A DNA stretch of 64,000 bases. Source: Theristus sp. LFF4_11 (lineage: Eukaryota; Nematoda; Chromadorea; Monhysterida; Xyalidae). The translations under genes were made by a program, and so were the position numbers. Of this stretch, positions 1 to 11,800 are shown piece by piece. The notes under the pieces are model-generated. The model had not been told where the DNA came from, searched no databases, and saw only the letters and a program-made list of their open reading frames with translations. Numbering within the stretch: position 1 is the stretch's first letter; every line of letters starts with the position of its first letter. The DNA is taken from the NCBI GenBank assembly GCA_030248135.1, contig JASANC010000347.1, forward strand, positions 1-64,000. The letters are read 5' to 3'.

Positions 1-510
1 GGGAATAACGTGTATTGTGTAATTACATGCAATTATACTGACTATATAACGTATGATTATCTGTGATGAGTGTGTAGTTTATTCTTATTTCTGTCGTAAT
101 CATCCTAATCGTCCTAATCAGCGTTCATCCTAATAAAAACCCTTTCTATAGATAGCTGGAAAATTTTGGGGGGGGCCGCGGGGGGGCCATGTGACTTTGG
201 GAGGGGCCGGCCAAAATTTTGAAATTTGATGGATAGATAGCTAAAACGCTAAAAAAAACTATAAAAACAGCAAAATAATGCAAAAAATACACTAAAAATC
301 AAGTATAAACGCGTATTTTACCTAAAATTAGCGAAATTTTCAAGAATTACTAGCAAAAATGGTCAATTTTGGTCAAAAATTGACTCATTTTATGTCTTCG
401 AAGACAAAATTTTTTAGATAGATAGCTGGCTGAGAAATTTTTTAGATAGATAATAGCTGAGCCGAAAAAACCTGTCTGATAGAGATAGATTCGAAATTTT
501 TTTGGGGGGG
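1..510. other. AT-rich non-coding DNA with poly-G runs
   Basis: No open frame with coding character is visible. The stretch has A/T homopolymers, short G runs near 170-210 and 500-510, and repeats of a GATAGATAGCT-like word between 140 and 490. It looks like degenerate transposon sequence beside the hAT-type element that starts at 519. Confidence 0.5.
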
Positions 511-518
511 GGCCGGCC

Positions 519-1261
519 TAGGGTTGTTAAACAAAAATGAAAATTTTTTTTTTAAAAAAAAAGTGATTAAAAAAAAACAAAAATGCCGATTTTTTTTTTA
601 AAAAAAAAATTCGAAAAATTTTCCTCTAATATGCTCTGAAAACCTCAATTTTGGCACAATTTTTCGAAAGTTCAACAAAAATTTTCTTTGATTATACCTC
701 GTAAAACCTTTAGCAGTCGATTTTGGGCCGTTTTACCGACTGATTTTAGGCTTCGACAACATCTGCGATGCGATGAAGTTTTTGAGCGTCCCAAAGCTTA
801 GCCTACCATTTCCGATGCAGATAAGGTGACGATTAGCCTCGCAGAGCGTCCGATTGTGCTCGCTGCTCCGTTTGCAAGCGCTACGTTGTCTGGTTGCTTG
901 CTGCTTCGTGTCGTGTCGTCGCGACACCATCAGAAGAATTGATCGAATTTCAAGGCGGTATGTTTGTCTTCACTTTAGCATTAGTTTAGCTGGGGACAAT
1001 TAGTGACGTTTTGGAGGTCAAAACACAAGAAGAGGCATGGTGACGGTTTGGAAAAGGGGTAATTGAGGTCACCAAAACAAAATCTGCAAAGTTCCGCCAT
1101 ACGGGAGTCATTCGGGAGGCGCTTGCATATCATATGTGGTTCTTCGGACTCCCTGATTGATTTAGCACAACTTTGATTTTTAAAAATTTTTTTTTGAAAA
1201 AAAAAATTTTTTTTAAAAAAAAAAACAAAAATGACGATTTTTGTTTTTTTTAACAACCCTA
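519..1261. mobile_element. hAT-type miniature element with 8-bp TSD
   Basis: The ends are inverted copies, TAGGGTTGTTAAA at the left and TTTAACAACCCTA at the right. The flanks 511-518 and 1262-1269 are both GGCCGGCC, an 8-bp target-site duplication as expected for the hAT superfamily. The 743-bp interior has A/T homopolymers and no transposase frame, so it is non-autonomous. A block near 1038-1185 is repeated in direct orientation near 2155-2356. Confidence 0.8.
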
Positions 1262-1302
1262 GGCCGGCCCCCCCAGGCCCCCCCCCCCTAGAACAACTAT
1301 GG

Positions 1303-2147
1303 TGCTTTGGTAAATGTCATTATTTGGTCATTTTGACCGACGTACTCCATGTTTTTCGATTTGGATGACTTCTAGAGTCAATTTTTAGCGTTGAAATGAC
1401 TTAACTGAATTGAAATATCGTTTCAGAAATCGTTTTCTTGCAACTTAGAACATGTTTTTCAGTCGGTAGGCCATGAGATGAACATGATATCTTGTTGATT
1501 GGCGTATGTTATAGGTCTACAATGGAGTTGTGCGATATATTGTTAAACAATTTGAGCGGAGATGTTGGTTAATACCACATCACACGACCGTTTTTCAGAT
1601 ACCCGATAACATGGCCACATGTTAAAACTTGCGTGCTGAGCTAAACTAACGTGTTAAACTTGCGTCTGTCAGTTGCCCGCAACGTGATCGCGAAATCATG
1701 GTACATGTTTTCGATGCGATGATTTGAAGAGTGGGCTCTCGCCATGTGGCAGATAGCACAGCTGGTTGAACCTGAAAGTAAGTGTCTTGGGGGGGGCGAC
1801 CGGGTCGACAGGGGTTGCCGACTTAGCTACAGCAAACAGGAATTTTTGAACACAGTCAAATTTTGCTAATTTTCTAAAGAGGAACCACTAAGAACGGTTC
1901 AATATTCAAGTACACGTGAAAAATTGCCCTGTTTTACTGTTGAAAATGCAACTTTCCCTCTATGAAATGGACATAATTTCAATAAAACACGATTTTCGCT
2001 CTTATAGTTTTCCGGATCGTTCTGTAAATAGTCTAGATGAACTCAGCTCGACGAGACGCTTCGAACGAACCTAACTTGTAAAAAAAATTAAAAATTTTTT
2101 TTTTTTTAATTTAAAAAAAAATCCGGATTTTTTTCCCCCTAACCCTA
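1303..2147. mobile_element. 5'-truncated copy of the 1.05-kb hAT-type element
   Basis: From about 1303 to 2100 this is nearly identical to 16703-17500, where the full-length 1050-bp element is present. The right end here, CCCCTAACCCTA, matches the terminal repeat of that element. The left end is missing and sits next to C-rich junk beside the 519-1261 element, so the copy is truncated or rearranged. No coding capacity was seen. Confidence 0.75.
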
Positions 2148-2154
2148 TGCATGA

Positions 2155-2370
2155 CCATGATATCGGTTTGGAAAAGGGGGTAAATTGGGTAAATGAAGTC
2201 ACCGAAACGTCCGAAACAAATTTGGATTCTTCTTCATCTTCATCTTCCTGGCTGGAAAGTGCCGCATGACCGTACGGGAGCGGGAGGCGTTTGCTGCACA
2301 TCAAATATGGTTCTTCTCTGACTCCCTGATTGATTTGGCACAACTTTGAGTTTTTAAATTTAAAAAAAAA
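2155..2370. repeat. Direct repeat of 1038-1185
   Basis: Words such as GGTTTGGAAAAGGGG and CTCCCTGATTGATTT occur here and again near 1038-1185 in the same order and orientation. It is a further fragment of the same low-complexity element family, directly upstream of RPS21. Confidence 0.55.
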
Positions 2371-2510
2371 GTGCGTCGGCGTCGCATGATTTGTTCAAAA
2401 GTAATCCGAAAATATAAAGGTGTTTTGCAGGTTTTTCTGCATTGCATTTGTTTCTGTTCGGGGAAGGCCAACAATCAACAAAGAAGGCAAGAAGCTGCTG
2501 ACATTGAATC

Positions 2511-3507
2511 ATGGAAAACGAGCAAGGCGAAAAGGTTGATTTGTATATCCCGCGAAAATGGTGAGTTACACAATTACAACTTGTTTTGTTGCCAGCTTTA
2601 TTGTTAGTTTTTTTATTTCTTTGCAAAAATCGCAATCCGAGTTAGACTTTTTGAGGGCGGAGCGGAGACTAAGCATTCATTCGTTCAATCACCTTTGGAA
2701 CCGCATGTTTCCACCTTTCTGATAAGCATCATTTCGTCCATCGTTGAACTGCCTGACTAGAGCTTTCAGCTGACTTTCAAACGATCCCAAACACCCAACC
2801 AAAGTCTCTAACGTCCATTTCGTTCTATAATCCCGCTGCCTTGCAACAGTACCGCCTTTATTATTATTTTTCTCCATTTTCAGTTCCTCTAGCAGTCGTA
2901 TCATCAGCGCCAAAGATCATGCGTCTGTCCAGATTGAGTTCGTCGACGTCGATCCGCAGACGGGCAGAATGACGAACAACCCGCCGAAGACGTACGCCAT
3001 TTGTGGCGCCCTGCGGCGGATGGTTGGTGTGGCGGCGTGGGTTTTTTTACCAAAAAGTGAATTGGCAGAACGAGCTGATTGGGCTGAAAACAGCGCGCTG
3101 AACTGTCGAAAAAAGTCAGCGGATTGGCTGAAAACAACGCGCAGAACTGTAAAAAAATCATGCAATCTCTGTGCATTCGGAACTGTCCAGAAATTGTGCA
3201 GCTTTGCATTCGGCAACAGTTTGAGTCCAGACGCTGTATTTGGCTGCATTGATGCTGGTTAGTCTGATTGGTGAGCTCTGAGCCGTAATCAAAAGCAGCC
3301 AATCAGCGAGTTGCACACAAGTCTAAAAACAATGAATTTCATTTTACCAGGGCGAGTCGGATGACTGTTTGAATCGGCTGGCGCAAAAAGACGGAATGAT
3401 CCCGAAGTAAGCGTTTTGCCCCAAATTTAGAAAAGTTGGTTTTGCTTATGCCGACTGTCAAGTCACGAATAAAATGTTTTCGTTTTTTTTTCTGCAGGAA
3501 TTTTTGA
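2511..3507 (+). CDS. RPS21: 40S ribosomal protein S21
   Basis: Four exons: 2511-2560, 2884-3022, 3351-3406 and 3498-3507, giving 84 residues; the human protein has 83. The start is [16 protein letters not shown], the middle contains SAKDHASVQ and [12 protein letters not shown], and the end is GMIPKNF then TGA. All of this follows the S21e family closely, which is a small-subunit protein on the solvent side near S2. Exon phases join without adjustment (2, 0, 2) and donors and acceptors are canonical. The last exon codes only three residues plus stop. An AATAAA lies at about 3694. NAA38 is convergent downstream. Identity is certain in practice; only the UTRs are unknown. Confidence 0.96.
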
Positions 3508-4257
3508 CCGATGAGCGTATCGCCGCAGAATCTGTTCACCGCTGTTTTTGGGGAATGGGATGGATTGTGAAAATGGACTAGGATCTTATCGTTCAAAAAC
3601 TTGTTTGTCTGTTGACCGTGTGTACTGTTGTTTGTTGTTTTGTTCGGTTCAATCTAAATTGGTGATGTCAGTTGACAAGAAGGTGGTGATTGAATAAATG
3701 AACTTTTGGAAAGCGCCCTCGTTTTCAAACACCATGGATCTCACGTTTATCATGATAAAAAACGACGTTCAACATCAGTGACAAAGGCATGAGAAGAAAT
3801 TTGAAAAACAAACAAAAACACCCACAACATGAAGTGCACACGTTAACTTTTTGGCACGCTGATTGATTAAAACGATCTGTCATAGGTCGCATTGTCTGTG
3901 TGCAGTTCTGTACAAGTAATGGTTGAAGAAGCATTTCACGCCATGGTGGTGTTCAAGCTTGACTTGACAGATTTTGACTGAATATCTTCGCCCAGTTCTT
4001 GATAATACAATCGCTCAATCGCTTCACATTTCTACCGAACTGTTTGTCCAGGTGTGAAATTTTTGGACACCATGACGTGCAAACCACTGTTTCGCACCAC
4101 CACTCGCTTATACAGAACTGGCAACTGCACAGGTCAGCAAATCCTGGACATTCGTTACCACACACGGACCGACAAAACTGGCACCGGGATGTGTGTGTGC
4201 CCCCCCCTCACGCGACGCCAATCAACAGCTCCGCCAACAACGCCTTCTTCGGTATGA
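3508..4257. other. Convergent 3' flanks of RPS21 and NAA38
   Basis: This 750-bp stretch lies between the RPS21 stop and the stop of the minus-strand NAA38-like gene. It contains an AATAAA near 3694 on the plus strand and some GT/AC-rich DNA near 4190. Short frames on both strands have no coding character, and I see no further gene. Confidence 0.5.
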
Positions 4258-5086
4258 CTAGTGACGGTTTTTATACAGAATCAGTGAAATAGTGAGCACG
4301 TGTCTTCGGTTGACCATGACCATGCCTACGTTTCGTGCTGGCTCCGTCGTCGTCGTATCCCCCTCCGACCGTCCGTCCTCGGCAGCAGTGACATCCAACC
4401 AGTATTCCATGCTGTTGCCAAGCATGAGATTACCATCGCAGTCTACGCATAGGAAACGACCTGGTAATTACAGTTTTTTTCTTGTTGGCCTGGCAATTAC
4501 CGTTTTTTTCTTGTTGACCTGGCATAAACCGTTACTTTTTTGTTCTTCTTCAAAACTGCGACAGTGAATTGAAAAGTGCCGGAGCTTGGTAATACACAGA
4601 GACGAGAAAAGCGCGATCGGAGAACCATGAGAACAAGTGTTCGCCGACTGATTCGACTGTCCGGTCCGCCTGGTATACAAGTTGTTCTCTGTACTCTGTG
4701 CACATTTTCGGTTAACCTAGCTAAAAACATTGCCTAAATCATTGTTTGTTCGCTTATTTGCTCTGCACTGACCGACGATTTTCCGTCCGTCCGTCAACCG
4801 AATGGCGAATGTTTTATTCAGCCACGATCGCAACAGACGGACGCCCGCGCGCGGTTCGTCGTTTTCAGTTTCTTGATGATTGTCAGTGGATCGATTGGCA
4901 GCAGAATTCGCGGACGCTGAAACGAAATGAAGCGACAGGGTAGCTGACGAATTGGAAACACCCTGCGTAATCTCAACCGACGAACTGAATCACCAAAAGT
5001 ATGTTGCACAGTAATCGAGAAGCGTTTCAGTTTTTACCTGAAACTATCTTGCTCGTGCCGCACACTTCCATTTCCTTTTCTGCCAT
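4258..5086 (-). CDS. NAA38: NatC auxiliary subunit, NAA38/LSMD1-like Sm-fold protein
   Basis: Three minus-strand exons: 5086-5038, 4916-4773 and 4442-4258, giving 125 residues, the same length as human NAA38. Exon 2 has RSWLNKTFAIRLTDGRKIV, the Sm1 half of an LSm fold. Exon 3 has DCDGNLMLGNSMEYW and later NVGMVMVNRRHVLTISL, matching the Sm2 end of NAA38. In animals this protein helps the NatC complex acetylate N-terminal Met before hydrophobic residues. All joins are in phase 1. The segment expected between GRKIV and DCDGN (about seven residues, G-x-F-x-C-type) is absent, so either the loop is short or I missed a micro-exon in 4443-4772. Another LSm family member is the main alternative. Confidence 0.74.
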
Positions 5087-5867
5087 GATTTCTGAAAGAT
5101 CAGGGGTTTCATTCGACTTCTGGAGAAAGTGCGATTTTTTGGCTCGTTCATTTCATACAAGTAACTTCAGCTAGATATTTCGACCAGTTATAATTGTTCC
5201 AAGTTGCAATTGATTTTGATCATATCAGCTTTTTTATTTACAACCGAGAACAACAATAAAAATAAACATGAGACTCTCAAAACATTGCATAGCAAACATT
5301 GAAAACTACATAAAATGAAAAAAAAGTGAAAAGTTCGTAGCATGAGGAAATGCTAAAAGAGCAAAACTATGAGTGCGTTAAAAGATGTGAAGTTTCAAAC
5401 AAAACCAAAACAAATAGATTTCAAACATTGAAGGTTTAAAAAAAAGCTATGCAAACCAAAACTTAAAGTTGAAGTGAACGCAAAATAACAATCAGACGTG
5501 GGCCAGTCTGAATGATCAAACTAAGATCGTAAACATTTGAAAGAGGCAAAACACCAAAAAAACAATCGCGTCGAAGTCCTCCAACACTAAGGAAACAATA
5601 TTAAAAAAGACAACACAAAAGTGACTTAAAAACTGACGAGACACCTCAATGGCATAAAGAAAATGCGAATAAAATACACAGAAAATGAGAAGTTAACAAA
5701 ATAAACAAGAAAACATACGGCAGTTTCAACATGTGATATGCAGGTTATAAATCGTTTTTAGTATTTTTTTAATAGTTTGAAAACTTTTTCAATACAGATC
5801 AGCAATACTGTACAGACAATAAACAATAAGTATTCTTTTTTGTTTTTCAGCTGCACCAATTGCGATT
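5087..5867. other. AT-rich spacer between NAA38-like start and cyclin B stop
   Basis: Both flanking genes are on the minus strand, so this holds the 3' flank of cyclin B and the 5' flank of the NAA38-like gene. It is A-rich, with no frame of coding character and no recognisable repeat. Confidence 0.5.
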
Positions 5868-8800
5868 TCAAGACGGAATCAACAGCATCAATGCTCGTAT
5901 TGTTTCACTCAGCGCCTCGCGCTCCAGCACTTCGCTGGCGGCCACACAGCCGAACTTCTTGGCGCGATATTTCTTCTGAATGCTCTGAAAAACAAAAACA
6001 TATGAGGCCTTCCGCCGAAAAATCGCCTGAGGGTGGACAGTCTAGAATTGGACTTGGTCTCCGATTGGGCTCAAATTTTAACACAGTCAACTAGGTCCAA
6101 AAACTTGGCCAAAAATCAATTTTCAGCCCAATCGGCCAAACCACGCGCGAATGGCAGCCATTTTAAAAAGGTACACTTTTTTTGGAGAGGTCATTTTGTG
6201 GACCTCATTTTTGGGCATGTTACGAAAAACGCTGCCATCAACATTTGCGTTCACCATTTAAGCTGAAATTTGTACTGTAGTTAGGAAACACTTTGGGCTA
6301 TCTTTGGACTAATTTTTGGTTTTATTGCTTACTGTATGCGCGCGGTACAGTAGCCTAAGTGCAACCTTTTTTGATCAAATGTGAAAATTCAAATGCTCCT
6401 GCACGTGTGCCGACAGAACAGATTGCGCTCAAATTTGGTATGTGAGTAGCAGTTTACCTGGGCTAACTGTACACCAAAAATCCAGCTTGGCCCGTACTTA
6501 TGTTACGAGTTACGGGGCGAAGAATTTGAATTTCCCTAGTAAAATGCCCCATTTTTTTTAAATTTTGTAAACTTTACCAAAAAACTAGCGCCTTCTGCAG
6601 CTGTTAATCTCAAAATAGCTGTAAACGGGGGTTTTCAGATTTGCTAAAGACGGTTCAGGCATTAGTTTTTTGATTTGACTACACTGAACAAAAATAAACG
6701 GGAAATATTTCAGAAAAACCCGCCTTTTTTCCCACTTTTGACGGCTCCTTTAAAGTCATGAGGGTCTAAAAATGCGCCGACAAAGGCGATTTTACTGAAA
6801 ATTGGTGTGCAACTGGCAGTAGATGTGTGCTACGTGTGTACCAAATTTCAACGTTCTCCCATGTTTGTTGGCTAAGTTACAGGGTCTTTACCACACAGAC
6901 TTAGTGTTTTTGAACATATCGAGCAGTGTCTGCAACAAATACGCCAGTATCATAACTGAAGCAAAGGCGCACCTGTGTATTTTTAGACGCTGAATTTGAA
7001 TCTGATTTTAGATTTTAGCCCCGGGCATTTTTTTGCCCAAAAATTGGGCAAAAAACACATTTTTTTGCGTTTTTCAGTGTTTTTTGTTTTTATTTCTAGT
7101 TTTAAGTGCGGATTTTTATTTAAAAAACTATTTTCTAATAGCTTTACAACTGCTGTACTTGAATCGGGATCGTCTCAAACTGGCCAGACTCAATCTGGCT
7201 CCGGTCTCAATCAGGCCAGTCTCAATCGGGCTCGGCTCAATCTGGCTCGGCTTAATCTGGCTTGTTTCAATCTGGCCAGACAGAATTTTTTATTGCATGC
7301 GTGTGTGCACTACACACGCTCTCGGGGGAGAAGTAAAACGCACACACACAAACACACACGTGGCGGTCAATAATGGTCTGTGTTTCTTGACACGTAACAA
7401 GTAAAAAACAATGGTATGACTTGCACCTTGTACAGCGGTGCGCACATGAGTGCACAGAAAAGCGATGAAGACGATGTGTAAATTTAGAGCATTTACAACA
7501 GAATGGTCTACAATGTCAGAGATGCCACACGCAATCTGTCTTTTGTTTTTGTGACTTTCTGTGCATCTTGTATAATGTATTTTTAAAAGATTTTGCTTCC
7601 ATCCTTCATCAATTTTTGAATTGAGTAAGAAACTTCGTTTATTTACGTGAAATTCGTTCTGTCCAGTAGTTTTCCCACTTTTTTAATCAAAATTGTTATC
7701 AAACTTTTGGTTTCGGTTGAATTTTCTGTCGTTTATTTAGAGTGCAGTGAATTTTCAGGTATTTTTCAGTGAATTGACTCCGAAGGTCACCAATATGTCA
7801 GAAGCTCTCCAAAGCACCTCAAAGGCGTGGCACCGCAAAGTTGTCTTCACATCTTTCTGCGGATCATCCGTCGTTGTGGAAGTTGATGGACGCAATCCAA
7901 TGCGATCAGAAAGCCACTACTACAACAAACACACTGAAAAGGTGGAGCAAGACTTCATCGAAGTCGACAACGTTCCTGTTGGTCCCGATCGCATTGTCGT
8001 CGACCACTTGATCATCCCGATGAAATTGATGAAATGGAAAGCGAGGCACTGGTTGCCGATCAGATAGACGTCAAAGGAACTGAAATTGACGTTGTTGTTG
8101 TTGTCGTCGTCGTTGTTTGTTGCTGTTGTTTTGGTCGCAAAAATTTTCGTCTCTCTATAACTTCTCATTTCGTGTCTTTATGAAAAATCTATGATCAGTT
8201 TCGAAATCATGACAAAAAATTGGTCAGGAAAGGTAAAAGAAGTGTAAAAATTGGGTCAATATAACTCGAAAAACATGCATTCTTGCAGAAACCAAGGCAA
8301 AAAGGGAAACCAAAAAGCGTTTATTTGTTTACATTCCCACAATTTTATGACATAAATAGAAGACACACACAAAGATATAATAAAATGTCTGGCCAGATTG
8401 AAACAAGCCAGATTAAGCCGAGCCCGATTGAGCCGAGCCCGATTGAGCCGAGCCAGATTGAGCCGAGCCAGATTGAGCAGAGCCAGATTGAAACAAGCCA
8501 GATTAAGCCGAGCCCGATTGAGCCGAGCCCGATTGAGCCGAGCCAGATTGAGTCTAGCCAGATTGAGCAGAGCCAGATTGAAACTGGCCCGATTGAGACC
8601 CGAGCCAGATTGAGTCTGGCCAATTTGAGACCGACCCACTTGAATCCGTTATTACATTTTGAAACGGACCTCTTTCTAACCCAAAAATGGATTAAACATG
8701 GATTTTTTGCCGTTTTCAGACGTTTTCGTTCCATAGTAATGAATAAGTTTGAAAACAATTTTTAAAACCACTTCCCGACTGCGCCTAATCCATATCTGTA

Positions 8801-11800
8801 GTTAAATTTTGCAACTTCCATATTATTAACTTTTATAAACGGGTAAAAAATCTACACTGTTGTCTTTCTGTAGACGTTTTTCTTTTTGTGTTTGAACTAG
8901 ACTTGTAAATTGTTGTTAATTTGTCCTCGGGAATTTTTTTACGCCGCTGAAGTTGAATCTGTTTTTCGTTTTTAAAACTAGTGCTTTTTTGCCCCAATTT
9001 TTTCCTATTGGGTAAAAACTGACACTTCCAACTGTTTGTTTGAAACTTACATTATTAAACTTACTTAAACTGAAACTTGAAAAACGTCTACAGAAACACC
9101 ACAGTGTAGATTTTTTACCCGTTTATAAGGGTTAATAATGGGGCAGTTGCAAAATTTAACTACAGATATGGATTAGGCGCAATCGGGAACTTCTAGGAAG
9201 TGGTTTTAAAAATTGTTTTCAAACTTTTTCATTACTATGGAACGAAAACGTCTGAAAACGGCAAAAAATCCATGTTTAATCCATTTTTGGGTCAAAAAGA
9301 GGTCCGTTTCAAAATGTAATAACGGATTCAAGTACAGCAGTTGTAAAGCTATTAGAAAATAGCTTTTTAAATAAAAATCCGCACTTAAAATTAGAAATAA
9401 AAACAAAAAACACTGGAAAACGCAAAAAGTGTTTTTGCCCAATTTTTGGGCAAAAAAATGCCCGAAGCAAAAATATAAGGACAGATCCAAATTCAGCGAT
9501 CTTGAAAACCTTTTGGAGAATTGAAAATTTAAATTAAAAATTGTTTCTGAACTAATTTTTTACTTTGAAACGAAAACATATGAAAAAAACAAAAAAATCT
9601 ACATTTTACCCATTTTTTTGGTGAGCAAGTGGTCAGTTGCAAAATATAACAACTGATTCAAAAACAGCGGTTGTAAATCTATTAGAAAATAGCTTTTAAT
9701 ACAAAATTCACGCATAAAATTAAAACACTGAAAAACGCAAAAAAATTTGTTTTTTGCCCAATTTTTGAACAAAAAAATGCCCGGGGCTAAAATCTAAAAT
9801 CAGATTCAAATTCAGCGTCTAAAAAACACAGGTGCGTATTTGCTTCAGCTATGATACTGGCGTATTTGTTGCAGACACTGCTCGATATGTTCAAAAACAC
9901 AAAGTCTGTGTGGTAAAGACCCTGTAACTTAGCCAACAAACATGGGAGAGCGTTGAAATTTGGTACACACGTAGCACACATCTACTGCCAGTTGCACACC
10001 AATTTTCAGTAAAATCGCCCTTGTCGGCGCATTTTTAGACCCTCATGACTTTAAAGGAGACGTAAAAAGTGGGAAAAAAGGCGGGTTTTTCTGAAATATT
10101 TCCCGTTCATTTTTGTTCAATGTGGTCAAATCAAAAAACTAATGCCTGAACCGTCTTTAGCAAATCTGAAAACCCCTGTTTACAGCTATTTTGAGATTAA
10201 CAGCTGCAGAAGGCGCTAGTTTTTTGGTAAAGTTTACAAAATTTTAAAAAAATGGGGCATTTTACTAGGGAAATTCAAATTCTTCGCCCCGTAACTCGTA
10301 ACAGAAATACGGGCCAAGCTGGATTTTTGGTGTGCAGTTAGCCCAGGTAAACTGCTACTCACATACCAAATTTGAGCGCAATCTGTTCTGTCGGCACACG
10401 TGCAGGAGCATTTGAATTTTCACATTTGATCAAAAAAAGGTTGCACTTAGGCTACTGTACCGCGCGCATACAGTAAGCAATAAAACCAAAAATTGGTCCG
10501 AAGATAGCCCAAAGTATTTCCTAACTACAGTACAAATTTCAGCTCAAATGGTGAACGTACGTGTTGATGGCAGCGTTTTTCGTAACATGCCCAAAAATGA
10601 GGTCCACAAAATGACCTCTCCAAAAAAAGTGTACCTTTTTAAAATGGCTGCCATTCGCGCGTGGTTTGGCCGATTGGGCTGAAAATTGATTTTTGGCCGA
10701 GTTTTTGGACCTAGTTGATTGTGTTAAAATTTGAGCCCAATCGGAGACCAAGTCCAATTCTAGACTGTCCATCCTCAGGCGATTTTTCGGCGGAAGGCCT
10801 CATAAACATCGCGAGTAAATGGTCGCAATGTAACAGCAAGTTTTTTTTAACAAACGCGCTGGGCATCGAGCACTGTTGGACAAATCCAATCACTGAACCC
10901 AAGCCGAATACAGTTGCCAAATATTGCACAGTTGAACGGCTGCTACGGGCTTCACTCCGCACTCAGCAATAAAAGCCGAACCGGATAATTTGCGCTCGTT
11001 CGCGTGTTCAGCCTTTGCGCCGCTTTCGCCATCGCCACCGCCGTCGGAAGCAGCCTCGAGCTCGAGTACGTCGAGTGGGCGCACGCCGCAGATGGCTGCA
11101 ACAAAGTGATTTTAGGTCTTTTTTAAATTCCGTTAATTTAATTTCTTTTTATTCCTTTCATATTTTTAATCAGTGTCTTTGTGTGTTCACAGTTTTCTTC
11201 AGGCCCGTTTATGCAGTCGCGCGGCTTGACGGGTTGAAGCGCATGCGTCTGTTAAGCACGTGAAGCTGCGCCGTTTTTCCTTCATGAATGCGTGGCGAAC
11301 GTGACGCCAGCAGCGCTTCGAGCTCCATGAATGGCGCTTTACCGCACCAGGCAGTTTTAGCAACACAATAACACAGCTGCCAGTTCAAACGGACGTATGC
11401 TGACGTGTGCGTCAAATGAACGTTATGGCGTTCTGTACGCTTCTCTGGGTTAGCCCTGGCTAAAAACATCGCCTAAAAATCCCAACAACAACAACAAACG
11501 TCACCATGGACAGTAGCACGTATTAACACGTGCATTCGCATATACGTCAGCCTGAACGGGCCTCAACAACAAGCCAACGAACCCAAGTGAGCTCTCCATA
11601 GCTGAGTGTGAGTGAGAGCATCAACGCTGCTGCCGCCTGCTCCGACGGTCGCACGTGGGCCAGTTCGTATTCAAGCATCGACAGCTCCAGAAAATACTTG
11701 GCCATCGTGTGCAGGTCGGCGTCCGCCTGGAAAAAACGGTCATAGAAAATGTTAAAACCGAACCGAACTATGAATCATTTTGACGTGACCGAAATCCACA

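Larger units (their letters stand above)
6003..10802. mobile_element. 4.8-kb foldback-type element with ~1.16-kb inverted ends
   Basis: The arm 6003 to about 7165 is repeated in reverse complement at about 9640-10802, with only scattered mismatches. Both ends read TGAGGCCTTCCGCC inward and are flanked by TA (6001-6002 and 10803-10804), consistent with a TA target duplication. Inside are two further palindromic levels. Runs of CAATCTGGCT/GGCT at 7165-7290 are inverted at 8385-8640, and 8640-8880 is inverted at 9062-9335. A second, diverged copy of part of the right arm occupies 9300-9500. No transposase was recognised, so it is probably non-autonomous. It lies in the last intron of cyclin B. 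Confidence 0.85.

Noticed and set aside
8256..8765. Long frames on both strands over the 15-bp array in the foldback element
   Set aside because: The unit length is a multiple of three, so any stop-free unit gives long frames; the products are pure five-residue repeats on both strands.
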